Positions 33,366 through 42,130 of a DNA stretch of 64,000 bases are shown one piece after another. Position 1 is the stretch's first letter, and each line of letters opens with the position of its first letter. Position numbers and translations under genes: made by a program. The notes under the pieces were generated by a model. It was not told the DNA's origin, searched no databases, and saw nothing but the letters and a program-made list of their open reading frames with translations. The DNA lies in the NCBI RefSeq assembly GCF_017565645.3, contig NZ_CP086136.1:4633501-4697500 (forward strand), written 5' to 3'. The DNA comes from Bradyrhizobium barranii subsp. barranii. GTDB lineage: Bacteria; Pseudomonadota; Alphaproteobacteria; Rhizobiales; Xanthobacteraceae.

Positions 33366-34769
33366 GTGATCGGCACGTCCCACAGATTTCCGCTGCGAAA
33401 TGCGGCCGCGATAGTGCTGGCCTCAACGGTGGCGAGCACCGGCGCGCTCGCCGGCGCCAAGGACGAAAGCGCGGCCGAATGGCTGGCGCCGAAATGGTTC
33501 AACGAATGGCATGACGGGCTCGCCAACAAGGGCCTGAATTTCGGCGCCACCTATATCGCCGACAACATCGCCAACGTCTCCAGCGGCGTGAAGCGTGGTG
33601 CCATCCATTTCGGCCGCCTCGATCTCTCGATCGATGCCGATCTCGACAAGCTCGTCGGCTGGACCGGCGGCCGCTTCTACGCCAATGCGTTCGTGATCTA
33701 CGGCCAAGGGCTGAGCCGCAACTATGTGATGAACCTCGCCACCATCAGCGAGATCGAGGCGCTACCGGACCAGCGGCTCTACAACGCCTATTTCGAGCAG
33801 AGCTTCTTCGGCGACCGCCTGAACATCAGGGTCGGCCAGCAGGCCGCCGACGTCGAGTTCTTCGACAGCCAGACCGACGACCTCTTCATCAACGGCACCT
33901 TCGGCTGGCCCGCGATCAAGGCGAGCAATCTTCCGGCCGGCGGCCCGGCACCGCCGATCGCGGTGCCCGGCATCCGCATCAAGGCGGCGCTGACCGAGAG
34001 CATCACGGCGTTCGGTGCGGTGTTCAACGGCGATCCGTCAGGTCCGGGCGATCAGGATCCGCAGCTGCGCGACCATCATGGCCTGGCGTTCCGCGTCAAC
34101 GATCCGCCGTGGGTGATCGGGCAGGTTCGCTTCAACTACGACGTCGATATCGGCGGCCGGCCGCTCGCCGGCAATTTCACGCCGGGCGCCTGGAAGCATT
34201 ACGGCTCGTTCGACAGCCAGCGTTTTACGGCGGAGGGGCTGTCGATCGCCGATCCCAGCGGAAGCGGTGTGCCTGCAAGACTTCGCGGCAATTACGGTGT
34301 CTTCGCCGTCATCGAGCAGGTGCTCTATCGCCCGCCGGAGGTAAAGGACAACACCACGTCAGCCTCGATCCCGGGCATCACCGCGTTCGGCCGCATCGCT
34401 TACAGCCCGCCGGACCGCAATCTGATCGACCTTTATGTGGACGGCGGCATCGGTTTCGTGGGCTTCACGCCAGGCCGTCCGCTCGATCGCTTCGGCGTGG
34501 CCATGGCCTATATGCGGATTTCGAACACCGCGCGCAATCTTGACATTGATACGCAGGCTTTCACCGGCATCCAGAGTCCGGTGCGCAGCAACGAAACGCT
34601 GATCGAGATGATCTACGAGGCGCATATCAAGCCGGGCTGGCTGATCGCGCCTTACTTCCAATACGTGTTCCGCCCCTCCGGCGGCATCCCCAATCCGAAC
34701 GATTCGACCGGCGTGTCGCGGATCGGTGACGCCGCAGTCTTCGGCGTCACCTCCACGATCAGGTACTAG
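33366..34769 (+). CDS. OprB-type carbohydrate porin
   Basis: 467 residues from GTG 33366. A signal peptide (FPLRNAAAIVLASTVASTGA) precedes an outer membrane beta-barrel-like protein rich in alternating hydrophobic strands, and it ends with an aromatic residue (TSTIRY), as many porins do. Segments such as FYANAFVIYGQGLSRNYV and LNIRVGQQAADVEFFDS fit the OprB family. It would provide sugar passage across the outer membrane. The MFS gene converges on it; the two stop codons overlap at CTAG (34766-34769). Confidence 0.85.
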   Translation: MIGTSHRFPLRNAAAIVLASTVASTGALAGAKDESAAEWLAPKWFNEWHDGLANKGLNFGATYIADNIANVSSGVKRGAIHFGRLDLSIDADLDKLVGWTGGRFYANAFVIYGQGLSRNYVMNLATISEIEALPDQRLYNAYFEQSFFGDRLNIRVGQQAADVEFFDSQTDDLFINGTFGWPAIKASNLPAGGPAPPIAVPGIRIKAALTESITAFGAVFNGDPSGPGDQDPQLRDHHGLAFRVNDPPWVIGQVRFNYDVDIGGRPLAGNFTPGAWKHYGSFDSQRFTAEGLSIADPSGSGVPARLRGNYGVFAVIEQVLYRPPEVKDNTTSASIPGITAFGRIAYSPPDRNLIDLYVDGGIGFVGFTPGRPLDRFGVAMAYMRISNTARNLDIDTQAFTGIQSPVRSNETLIEMIYEAHIKPGWLIAPYFQYVFRPSGGIPNPNDSTGVSRIGDAAVFGVTSTIRY

Positions 34770-36061
34770 GCCATGGCCGGCTTCGGCTCGGCCTTGGGTT
34801 GCCGCGACAGCGCCAGCACGATCAGCGAGGCGAACACGCAGAGCGCGCCGGCGATGAAGAACGCGGGCAGGTAGCTCTCATAGACCGTCCGCGAGAAACC
34901 GGCGCCGAACGCCGCGGTGCCTGCGCCGAGCTGATGGCCGGCAAAGATCCAGCCGAACACCAGATTGGCGCGCTCGGGCCCGAACTTCTGCGCGGTGAGC
35001 CGCACCGTCGGCGGCACCGTGGCGATCCAGTCGAGGCCGTAGAACATCGCGAAGATCGACAGCCCGTAGAACGAGAAGTCGCTGAAGGGCAGGAAGATCA
35101 GCGAGAGCCCGCGCAGGCCGTAGTACCAGAACAGGAGGTAGCGGTTGTCGTAGCGGTCCGACAGCCAGCCCGACATGATGGTGCCGAAGAAGTCGAAGAT
35201 GCCCATTGCGGCGAGCAAGCCTGCGGCCTGCACCTGCGGGATGCCGAAATCGAGGCACATCGGGATCAGGTGCACCTGGACGAGGCCGTTGGTCGAGGCG
35301 CCGCAGACGAAGAAGGTCGCAAACAGGATCCAGAACGCGCGCGACTTCGAGGCGTCGCGCAGCGTGCCGAGCGCCACGCCCGTGATCGAGCCATGGCTGA
35401 CCGGCGGGGCCGGCAGGGGCTCGGTGCCTTCGTCGCCGAACGGGCGCAGGCCCACATCGCTCGGCCGGTCGCGCATCGCAAGGAGAACCGCCACGGCGGA
35501 GACGCCGAGCGCGATGCAGACGAAGCCGAGCGCGAGCCGCCAGCCGTAACGTTCGGTCAAGCTTGCGAGCAGCGGCAGGAATACAAGCTGGCCGGTGGCG
35601 ACGCTTGCGGTCATGATGCCGACCACGAGGCCGCGCCGCGCGGCGAACCAGCGCGTCGCGATGGTGGCGCCCAGCACCAGCGCGGTCATGCCGGTGCCGA
35701 TGCCGATCACGACGCCCCACAGCAACACGAGCTGCCAGACTTCAGTCATGCCGAGCGAAAGGACCAGCGCCGAGACCACGATGAGCTGTGCGGTCAGCGT
35801 GACGTTACGCAGGCCGTAGCGGTTGAGCAGGGCGGCCGCGAACGGCGCCATCAGCCCGAACAGGATGAAGCGGATCGACAGCGCGGAGGAAATCTGCGCC
35901 GTGCTCCAGCCGAACTCGTGCTGAAGCGGGACGATGAAGACGCCGGGCGCGCCGACCGTGCCGGCGCTGATCAGCGCGGTGAGGAAGGTCACGCCGACCA
36001 TCACCCAGCCGTAGTGGATATTGCGGCGGCCGAGTGTCGCCGCGAGCCAGTTCGAGATCAT
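34766..36061 (-). CDS. MFS transporter
   Basis: 431 residues with 12 predicted hydrophobic helices. The N-terminus begins NIHYGWVMVGVTFLTALISA, and a signature-like loop RYGLRNVTLTAQL follows helix 2. It resembles the oxalate:formate antiporter/monocarboxylate MFS branch, so a small organic acid is a plausible substrate. It converges with the porin gene (stops overlap by three bases). Upstream are 113 bases before the thiolase gene end, transcribed in the same direction. Confidence 0.88.
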   Translation of the reverse strand: MISNWLAATLGRRNIHYGWVMVGVTFLTALISAGTVGAPGVFIVPLQHEFGWSTAQISSALSIRFILFGLMAPFAAALLNRYGLRNVTLTAQLIVVSALVLSLGMTEVWQLVLLWGVVIGIGTGMTALVLGATIATRWFAARRGLVVGIMTASVATGQLVFLPLLASLTERYGWRLALGFVCIALGVSAVAVLLAMRDRPSDVGLRPFGDEGTEPLPAPPVSHGSITGVALGTLRDASKSRAFWILFATFFVCGASTNGLVQVHLIPMCLDFGIPQVQAAGLLAAMGIFDFFGTIMSGWLSDRYDNRYLLFWYYGLRGLSLIFLPFSDFSFYGLSIFAMFYGLDWIATVPPTVRLTAQKFGPERANLVFGWIFAGHQLGAGTAAFGAGFSRTVYESYLPAFFIAGALCVFASLIVLALSRQPKAEPKPAMA

Positions 36062-36174
36062 TGGGCCTCAATGTTTGATGGGCAGGCTTTGAGACACCTG
36101 CACGAGCTTCTAGAATGGCACGGGACGTGTCTGTCGAAAATGACAGAGTTCCCTCATTTTCGGACGTGTCTAGG

Positions 36175-37371
36175 TCAGTGCGTCAGACGCTCCACGGCGA
36201 TGGCCGTGGCTTCACCGCCGCCAATGCAGAGTGCCGCAACGCCGCGCTTGAGGTTTTGCGCCTCGAGCGCGTGCAGCAGCGTCACGATCAGCCGCGCGCC
36301 GGTGGCACCGATGGGATGGCCAAGCGCGCAGGCGCCGCCGTTGATGTTCAGCTTCTCGCGCGGGATGCCGAGGTCGCGCTGCGCCGCCATCGCCACCACG
36401 GCGAAGGCCTCGTTGATCTCGAACAGGTCGACGTCGCCGGCGCTCCAGCCGACCTTGTCGAGCAGCTTGCGGATCGCCGGGATCGGAGCCGTCGTGAACC
36501 ATTGCGGCTCCTGGCTGTGGGTGGCGTGGCCCTTGATCTCGGCAATTGCCGGCAGGCCGTTGCGATCCGCCAGTGAGCGCTTCGTCAGCACCAGCGCCGC
36601 GGCGCCGTCGGCATTGGCGGACGAGGCCGCCGGCGTGATGGTGCCGTTGGCGCGGAACGCCGGCTTCAATCCGGGGATTTTCGCAGGATCGACCTTCAGC
36701 GGATGCTCGTCATTGGCGACGATGCGCGGGCCGGCTTTCTCGGTGAGCGTGATCGGCGCGATCTCGGCCTTGAACGCGCCGCCCTCGACCGCCCTGCGCG
36801 CGCGGCTCAGCGTCTCCATCGCGTAGGCATCCTGGTCCTTGCGGGTGAACTGATAGGCTTCCGCGGTGGCCTCGCCGAAATCGCCCATGGAGCGGCCGGT
36901 CTCGTAGGCATCCTCCAGCCCGTCCATCATCATGTGGTCGATGATGCGATCATGACCGACGCGGTAGCCGCCGCGCGCCTTGGCGAGGAGATAGGGCGCG
37001 TTGCTCATGCTCTCCATGCCGCCAGAGACGACGATCTCGGCCGAGCCGGCGCGGATGATGTCGTGCGCCAGCATGGTCGCCTTCATGCCGGAGCCGCAGA
37101 CCTTGTTGACCGTGGTCGCGCCCGTGGCGTCGGGCAGGCCGGCCGCGCGCGCCGCCTGGCGAGCTGGCGCCTGGCCTTGTCCGGCCGGCAGCACACAGCC
37201 CATGAAAACTTCATCCACCTTCTCGGGCGCAAGCTTGGCGCGCTCCAGCGCGGCGTTGATCACATGCGATCCGAGCTTGTGTGCCGCCAGCGGCGACAGC
37301 TCGCCCATGAAGCGGCCGAGCGGGGTACGGGCGGCGGAGACGATGACGACGGGATCGGCGGCTTCGGCCAT
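36175..37371 (-). CDS. Acetyl-CoA C-acetyltransferase (thiolase)
   Basis: 398 residues from ATG 37371 (MAEAADPVVIVSAARTPLGR). The acyl-accepting Cys is in TTVNKVCGSGMKATML, the His in FEINEAFAVVAMAAQ, and the second Cys in GGACALGHPIGATGARL, so all thiolase active-site motifs are present. It condenses two acetyl-CoA or cleaves acetoacetyl-CoA. A longer upstream frame exists but the protein clearly starts at the chosen ATG. It probably serves beta-oxidation or polyhydroxybutyrate synthesis; which is not decided by the neighbours. Confidence 0.93.
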   Translation of the reverse strand: MAEAADPVVIVSAARTPLGRFMGELSPLAAHKLGSHVINAALERAKLAPEKVDEVFMGCVLPAGQGQAPARQAARAAGLPDATGATTVNKVCGSGMKATMLAHDIIRAGSAEIVVSGGMESMSNAPYLLAKARGGYRVGHDRIIDHMMMDGLEDAYETGRSMGDFGEATAEAYQFTRKDQDAYAMETLSRARRAVEGGAFKAEIAPITLTEKAGPRIVANDEHPLKVDPAKIPGLKPAFRANGTITPAASSANADGAAALVLTKRSLADRNGLPAIAEIKGHATHSQEPQWFTTAPIPAIRKLLDKVGWSAGDVDLFEINEAFAVVAMAAQRDLGIPREKLNINGGACALGHPIGATGARLIVTLLHALEAQNLKRGVAALCIGGGEATAIAVERLTH

Positions 37372-37548
37372 GATGAAACTCCCAGCGATGACGGAAAAGA
37401 TTATGACCATCATATGATGCGGCGCAAAAAATGCAACCGCGGCCGGCATGAGAAATTGTCGTGGTTCGGATGAGATTAGGTCGTTCGATTGGAGGAGGTG
37501 AGCGGCTTGGGCTGCGGCTAGGGGGGCGGTAGCCGCCACACCAAACAC

Positions 37549-37636
37549 TGTCATCGCCCGCGAAGGCGGGCGATCCAGTACTCCGAGACAGCTGTGATGA
37601 ATCGAGGGGCCGCGGCGTACTGGATGCCCCGCCTTC
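37549..37636. repeat. Palindromic intergenic repeat, left part (split by IS481)
   Basis: The first hairpin is ATCGCCCGC (37553-37561), loop GAAG and GCGGGCGAT (37566-37574). A second hairpin starts with ATGCCCCGC (37624-37632) and its loop CTTC (37633-37636), and its other arm GCGGGGCAT is at 38910-38918 beyond the IS481 element. The two hairpins are mirror images with complementary loops, the standard form of this repeat family. Its function is unknown. Confidence 0.75.
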
Positions 37637-38905
37637 TGTTTAGCCCGGACAGATCACTGACGGGTGTTCGGAGACATAGCTGACACATCAACATTGGCTG
37701 GATTGGTCCGATTCGGGAGGCCGTCCATGCCTTGGAGCGAGGTGTCAGTGATGGATCAGCGTCACGAGTTTGTGCGGCTGGCTTTGCAGGAGGGCGCCAA
37801 CCGGCGCGAACTGTGCCGTCGGTTCAACGTCAGTCCTGACGTCGGCTACAAGTGGCTGGCGCGCTGGCAGGCCGGCGATCGGGAGCTGGCCGACCGCTCC
37901 CGGCGCCCGCATGCGATGCCCAAGCGGAGTGAGGCTGCGGTCGAAGTAGAAGTCCTGGCTGTACGCGACAAGCATCCGGCTTGGGGAGCACGGAAGATTG
38001 CCCATTGCCTGAAGCGGGGCGGGCAGACGGTGCCTGTGCCATCAACGGTGCACCAGATCCTGTGTCGGAACGGCCGGGTCAAACCGAGTGAGAATGCGCC
38101 GCCCAATCCGGGCCACCGGTTCGAGAAGGAAGCTCCCAATCTGCTGTGGCAGATGGACTTCAAGGGCCACCTGCCGCTGGCCGACGGGACACGATGCCAT
38201 CCGCTGACCATCGTCGACGATCACTCGCGCTACGTGCTGTGCCTGAAGGCATGTGCCGACGAGCAGCGTCTCACCGTGCAGAATCACCTGTCGACGACGT
38301 TCCGCTGCTATGGCCTGCCAGAGGCCTTCTACACCGACAATGGCTCACCCTGGGGCGATACGTCCGGCATTCGTTGGACCGGACTGAAGGTGTGGCTGCT
38401 CAAGCTTGGCGTCAGGGTGGTGCACGCCAGGCCATGCCACCCACAGGCCCGCGGCAAGAACGAGCGCTTCCATCGCACCCTGAAGGCCGAGGTGTTTGCA
38501 ATGCGCCGCTTCCGAACTCTCCCGGAAGTCCAGCGCGCCTTCGACGCCTGGCGGCCGGTCTACAATCTGGAGCGGCCTCACCAAGGCCTCGATATGCAGG
38601 TCCCTGCCGATCGCTTCCGGCCAAGTGCTCGCCCCATGCCGGCCCGCGTTCCGAACGTCGAATACGACAGCGGCGAGATCGTGCGCAGGGTCTCATCGAC
38701 AAGACCCTACATCTCCTTCAAGGGACGCTTCTGGAAAGTTCCCCAGGCCTTCGCCCGCGAACGCCTTGCCATCCGGCCACTGGTTCGTGACGGCCACTAC
38801 GGAATCTTCTTCGCCAGCTGGCAGGTCGCATCGATCGACTTGACCAATGGCCAACCTGTCAGTGATGTGTCCGAACAGGTGTCAGCCATGTCTCCGGACT
38901 AAACA
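37637..38905 (+). mobile_element. IS481 family insertion sequence
   Basis: A 1269-bp element with ends TGTTTAGCCCGGACA and, reversed at the other end, TGTTTAGTCCGGAGACA. CTTC flanks it on both sides (37633-37636, 38906-38909), a 4-bp target duplication. Internal short repeats related to the ends (TGACACATC/TGATGTGTC types) are present near both termini. The single transposase gene is intact. It is inserted exactly in the loop of a palindromic repeat. Confidence 0.85.
37727..38902 (+). CDS. IS481 family transposase
   Basis: 391 residues from ATG 37727 (MPWSEVSVMDQRHEFVRLA). The N-terminal helix-turn-helix has RRELCRRFNVSPDVGYKWLA. The DDE integrase core shows WQMDFKGHLPL, FYTDNGSPWGD and CHPQARGKNERFHRTLKAE for the three acidic residues. 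Earlier in-frame starts from 37664 exist, but this ATG begins the family sequence. Its TAA lies inside the right terminal repeat. Confidence 0.92.
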   Translation: MPWSEVSVMDQRHEFVRLALQEGANRRELCRRFNVSPDVGYKWLARWQAGDRELADRSRRPHAMPKRSEAAVEVEVLAVRDKHPAWGARKIAHCLKRGGQTVPVPSTVHQILCRNGRVKPSENAPPNPGHRFEKEAPNLLWQMDFKGHLPLADGTRCHPLTIVDDHSRYVLCLKACADEQRLTVQNHLSTTFRCYGLPEAFYTDNGSPWGDTSGIRWTGLKVWLLKLGVRVVHARPCHPQARGKNERFHRTLKAEVFAMRRFRTLPEVQRAFDAWRPVYNLERPHQGLDMQVPADRFRPSARPMPARVPNVEYDSGEIVRRVSSTRPYISFKGRFWKVPQAFARERLAIRPLVRDGHYGIFFASWQVASIDLTNGQPVSDVSEQVSAMSPD

Positions 38906-38927
38906 CTTCGCGGGGCATGACACTGTT
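38906..38927. repeat. Palindromic intergenic repeat, right part
   Basis: CTTC (target duplication) followed by GCGGGGCAT (38910-38918) and GACA, which completes the hairpin begun at 37624. Without the IS481 element the sequence would read ATGCCCCGC-CTTC-GCGGGGCAT. It overlaps no gene and ends just before the enoyl-CoA hydratase stop region. Confidence 0.7.
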
Positions 38928-38933
38928 TTTGGA

Positions 38934-39731
38934 TTACCGCTTCCTGTTCACGAAAGCCTGCATCAGCCGCGTCGGCTCGTCCGTCAGGAACGACTCGCCG
39001 AACACCTTGACGCTGAGATTTACCGACTCCGTCAGCGGCAGTTCCTCCCACTGCCGCAGCAGGGCCTTCTGCGAGCGCAGTGCCTCGGGGCCGCATTCGA
39101 GCAGCGCGTTGACGAGATGCTCGACTTCAGTATCCAGCCCGCCCTCGGGGGCGACCTTGTCCACCAGGCCCCACGCCAGCGCCGTCGGCGCGTCGATGTT
39201 CTCCGCCGTCATCACCAGCCAGCGGGCGCGGGCCCAGCCGATCAGGCGCGGCAGCATGGCGGCGTGGATCACCGAGGGGATGCCGACGCGGACCTCCGGC
39301 ATGCCGAAATGCGCATCGTGTGCAGCGATCCGGAAGTCGCAGGCGGCTGCGACTTCGAGGCCACCGCCGAGGCACCAGCCCGGCATCCGCGCGATCACGG
39401 GGGCCGGGAATTGGCGGGCGGCCTCGCAGAGATCACGCAGGCGGCTGATGAAGGCTTCGGCCGACTTCTGGTCGAGCTTGGCCATCTCCTTGATGTCGGC
39501 GCCGCCGATCATGCTCTTCTCGCTCTGGCCGCGCAGCACCACGACGCGGATGCTGCGGTCAGTCGCGAGGGTCTGCAGGCCTTCGCGCACGGCATCGGTG
39601 ACGGGCGAGCCCAGAATGTTCAGCGGGCCGGCGTTGCAGATCGCGACATGAACGACGCCGCGCGCATCGCGCGTCACGCCGCAGTGATTGTTGAGCATTT
39701 CCATCGGGGCATCTCGGAGTTTCGTGGACAT
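38934..39731 (-). CDS. Enoyl-CoA hydratase/isomerase family protein
   Basis: About 265 residues of the crotonase fold. The oxyanion loop GQSEKSMIGGADIKEMA and the second signature MPGWCLGGGLEVAAACDFRI with the catalytic-region Glu/Gly set are present. Possible starts are ATG 39731 and ATG 39704. Neither has a strong ribosome-binding site, so the start is uncertain by 9 codons. It is divergent from the PaaI thioesterase gene, with the TetR-type operator at 39828-39845 between. A role in acyl-CoA breakdown is likely; the substrate is unknown. Confidence 0.85.
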   Translation of the reverse strand: MSTKLRDAPMEMLNNHCGVTRDARGVVHVAICNAGPLNILGSPVTDAVREGLQTLATDRSIRVVVLRGQSEKSMIGGADIKEMAKLDQKSAEAFISRLRDLCEAARQFPAPVIARMPGWCLGGGLEVAAACDFRIAAHDAHFGMPEVRVGIPSVIHAAMLPRLIGWARARWLVMTAENIDAPTALAWGLVDKVAPEGGLDTEVEHLVNALLECGPEALRSQKALLRQWEELPLTESVNLSVKVFGESFLTDEPTRLMQAFVNRKR

Positions 39732-39827
39732 GCGCGAGGCGCGCGGGTCGGGATCACTTCGGTGCCGAAACGCCCTGCTTGTCAAGCGGGTGGGAGACGG
39801 AGTTGCCATGGCGAAGTTCGTGACATA

Positions 39828-39845
39828 GTATGACACGTATCATAC
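39828..39845. promoter_or_regulatory. Palindrome GTATGA-CACGTA-TCATAC, candidate TetR operator
   Basis: An 18-base near-perfect palindrome (16 of 18 positions symmetric) in the 127-base gap between the divergent enoyl-CoA hydratase and PaaI thioesterase genes, 12 bases before the thioesterase ATG. The TetR-family gene lies directly downstream at 40458, so this is its natural candidate operator. Binding would probably repress both divergent genes. Confidence 0.55.
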
Positions 39846-39857
39846 AAAGAGGCCGCC

Positions 39858-40388
39858 ATGACCTGTAACGATCAACTCGACCTGTTTTCGCCCGCGCAGC
39901 GGCGTGAGCGCGTGGTGGACTGGCAGGTGCCTGCGCCGGTTGCAAAAGCAGCGATGGGGCTTTCAGGCATGGACGCGATGCTGGGTATCCGCGACGGCCG
40001 GTTGCCGCCGCCGCCCTTCGCAAAATTGATCGGTTTCACTATGGCCGTGGTCGAGCCGGGCCGGATCGTGATGGAACTTGAGCCGCGCGAGGATCTCGAA
40101 AATACCATTGGCCTCCTGCACGGCGCGACCGCCGCGGCGCTGATTGATACCGCCATGGGCTGCGCCATCTCGACGCGGCTGGAGCCCGGGCAATCGTCCG
40201 TGACCCTCGACCTGAAAATGACGTTCCTGCGCCCGCTGTCGGTCCGTTCCGGGCTGATCTCGGCCGAAGGCAAGATCATCAAGCTGGGACGTCAGACCAG
40301 CTACACCGAAGGTTTCGTGCGCGACGGCAAGGGTGCGCTCGCAGTCCATGCAACTGCAACCTTTTCCATGATCGGCGCGACAACTTAA
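39858..40388 (+). CDS. PaaI family thioesterase (hotdog fold)
   Basis: 176 residues. The hotdog core contains NTIGLLHGATAAALIDTAMG, with the HGG/HGA-type turn near the catalytic Asp of the PaaI family, and VTLDLKMTFLRPLSVRSGL. Such enzymes hydrolyse acyl-CoA thioesters, often phenylacetyl-CoA-type or medium-chain intermediates. It sits between the enoyl-CoA hydratase and the TetR regulator, and the three look like one small regulated unit. The substrate is inferred only from context. Confidence 0.85.
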   Translation: MTCNDQLDLFSPAQRRERVVDWQVPAPVAKAAMGLSGMDAMLGIRDGRLPPPPFAKLIGFTMAVVEPGRIVMELEPREDLENTIGLLHGATAAALIDTAMGCAISTRLEPGQSSVTLDLKMTFLRPLSVRSGLISAEGKIIKLGRQTSYTEGFVRDGKGALAVHATATFSMIGATT

Positions 40389-40457
40389 TATGAATTAATG
40401 CGCCGCCTGGTCCATTTCTGTGTTATGAGATGATCTCCGACATTCAATGAGACCCGC

Positions 40458-41078
40458 ATGCGCTATTCCCGGGAACACAAGCAGGAAACCCACGACCGAA
40501 TCGTGAAGAAGGCCTCCGTGCGGCTGCGCGAAAAAGGCGCTCACGGCATCGGCGTCGCCGACCTCATGAAGGAGGCGGGCCTGACCCATGGCGGCTTCTA
40601 CGCGCATTTCGACTCGCGCGAGGCGCTGGTGATCGAGGCCTTTGCCTACGCCATGGACCGCTCGATGGAGCACTGGCGCAAGCAGTCCGATCAGGTCGCG
40701 CCCGAAAAGCAACTGACCCAGATCGTCGAGACCTATCTCTCGGCGCTGCATCGGGACAATCCCGGCCACGGCTGCTCGATTCCAGCGCTCGGCGCCGAGA
40801 TCGCCCGCGAGAGTCCGAAGACGCGCAAGGCCTTTGCCGGAAAGCTCGACGAGATGGTCGAGATGATGACCGATTTCATCCCCAACCTGCCGCGCAAGGC
40901 CGCGCGCAAGCAGGCGATCGCGACATTGGCCACGATGGCCGGCACCATGCTGCTGGCGCGCATCGCAGGATCGAGCGAACTGTCGGACGAGGTGCTGAAG
41001 GCGGGCAAGGACAGCGCGCTGGAGGGCGCGAAGCGCGAGCCGAAGGTGACGGCGGCGAAGAAGGCGAAGCAGAACTGA
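40458..41078 (+). CDS. TetR/AcrR family transcriptional regulator
   Basis: 206 residues. The N-terminal HTH is ETHDRIVKKASVRLREKGAH plus GVADLMKEAGLTHGGFYAHF, the typical TetR recognition helix and 'FYxHF' motif. The C-terminal half is the ligand domain. ATG 40458 lies 69 bases after the thioesterase. It probably binds the palindrome at 39828-39845 and is relieved by an acyl-CoA or aromatic ligand, which is inference. Confidence 0.9.
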   Translation: MRYSREHKQETHDRIVKKASVRLREKGAHGIGVADLMKEAGLTHGGFYAHFDSREALVIEAFAYAMDRSMEHWRKQSDQVAPEKQLTQIVETYLSALHRDNPGHGCSIPALGAEIARESPKTRKAFAGKLDEMVEMMTDFIPNLPRKAARKQAIATLATMAGTMLLARIAGSSELSDEVLKAGKDSALEGAKREPKVTAAKKAKQN

Positions 41079-41084
41079 GATGCG

Positions 41085-41177
41085 GTAGGGTGAGCAAAGG
41101 CGCTCCAGCGCCGTGCCCACCATATCTCCACGCCTGCAAGAGACATGGTGGGCGCGCTTTCGCTTTGCCCACCCTAC
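41085..41177. repeat. Intergenic palindromic repeat (GTAGGGTG...CACCCTAC)
   Basis: A long imperfect inverted repeat that begins GTAGGGTGAGCAAAGG and ends GCTTTGCCCACCCTAC, with inner arms GTGCCCACCAT/ATGGTGGGC. It lies between the TetR gene and the convergent LysR gene and can fold into a long hairpin. The same repeat family with a CCCATCC variant occurs at 54612-54693. It is typical of Bradyrhizobium intergenic DNA. Confidence 0.75.
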
Positions 41178-41187
41178 GAGACCGTCG

Positions 41188-42096
41188 TTATCGCCCCGCG
41201 AACAACGCCCGCTCGCGCTCCACGATCTCGCCGATGTAATCGGCCACCGCGCGGATCCGCGCGAGGTCCTTGCTGTCTGCGTGCATCAGCATCCAGAACG
41301 TCCGCGTGATCGATATCTCCTCCGGCAGCACCGCCACCAGCTGCGGGTAGTCGCTCGCCATGAAGTGTGGCAGCACGGCGATGCCGAAGCCCGCGAGCGT
41401 GGAATTGAGCTGTGCGATCAGATTAGCGCTGCGAAAGCGCGCCGAAATCCGCGGCGATACCTGCGGGAGGTAATCGAGCTCGGGCGTGAACAGCAGCTCC
41501 TCGATATAGCCGACGAAGCGATGCTGCGGCAGGTCCTGCCGCGAGGTGATCTTCGGGAAACGGTCGAGATAGGCCGGCGCCGCATAAAGCCCGAGGCGGT
41601 AGTCCAGGAGCTTGCGGCCGACGATGCGGCCTTCCTTCGGCATGGTCAGGCTGATCGCGATATCGGCCTCGCGCTTGGAGAGACTGAACAGCCGCGCGGT
41701 GGCCACAAGTTGCAGATCGAGGTCGGGATAGCGATCCGCGAACGGCGCCAGCCGCGGCGCCAGGAAGGCGGTGCCGAACCCGTCGGGCGCGCCGATCCGC
41801 ACCGTTCCGGTCAGCCGTGCCACCGAGCCGCCGACCTGTTCCTGGTTGGCGACGATGGTCGATTCCATGGCTTCCGCGCTGTCGGCGACGCGCTGGCCGG
41901 CCTCGGTGAGGAGATAGCCGGTCTTGCGCCGGTCAAACAGCTTTGCCGAGAGGTGTCTCTCCAGCCGGTCGACACGGCGGATCACAGTGGCGTGGTCCAC
42001 TCCGAGCTGTTTAGCCGCAGCCGAAACCGAGCCGCCCCGCACGATGGCCAGCACGAAGCGGAAGTCGTCCCAGTCGATGCTACCTTGATCCAGCAT
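41188..42096 (-). CDS. LysR family transcriptional regulator
   Basis: About 302 residues from ATG 42096 (MLDQGSIDWDDFRFVLAIVRG). The N-terminal HTH contains SVSAAAKQLGVDHATVIRRV and the C-terminal part is a periplasmic-binding-like effector domain. It is divergent from mmsA with 101 bases between. An 8-base inverted repeat, AATCCTAT...ATAGGATT, at 42131-42159 is its candidate operator. It is the likely regulator of the valine degradation genes, although LysR control of these genes is inference. Confidence 0.88.
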   Translation of the reverse strand: MLDQGSIDWDDFRFVLAIVRGGSVSAAAKQLGVDHATVIRRVDRLERHLSAKLFDRRKTGYLLTEAGQRVADSAEAMESTIVANQEQVGGSVARLTGTVRIGAPDGFGTAFLAPRLAPFADRYPDLDLQLVATARLFSLSKREADIAISLTMPKEGRIVGRKLLDYRLGLYAAPAYLDRFPKITSRQDLPQHRFVGYIEELLFTPELDYLPQVSPRISARFRSANLIAQLNSTLAGFGIAVLPHFMASDYPQLVAVLPEEISITRTFWMLMHADSKDLARIRAVADYIGEIVERERALFAGR

Positions 42097-42130
42097 TTTC
42101 GCACATCTATGGTGCATTATCTCAGACTTG

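Noticed and set aside
34799..36826. A 675-codon open frame opposite the MFS transporter.
   Set aside because: Its composition is low-complexity charged residues, as expected of an antisense frame, while the minus strand encodes a clear MFS protein.
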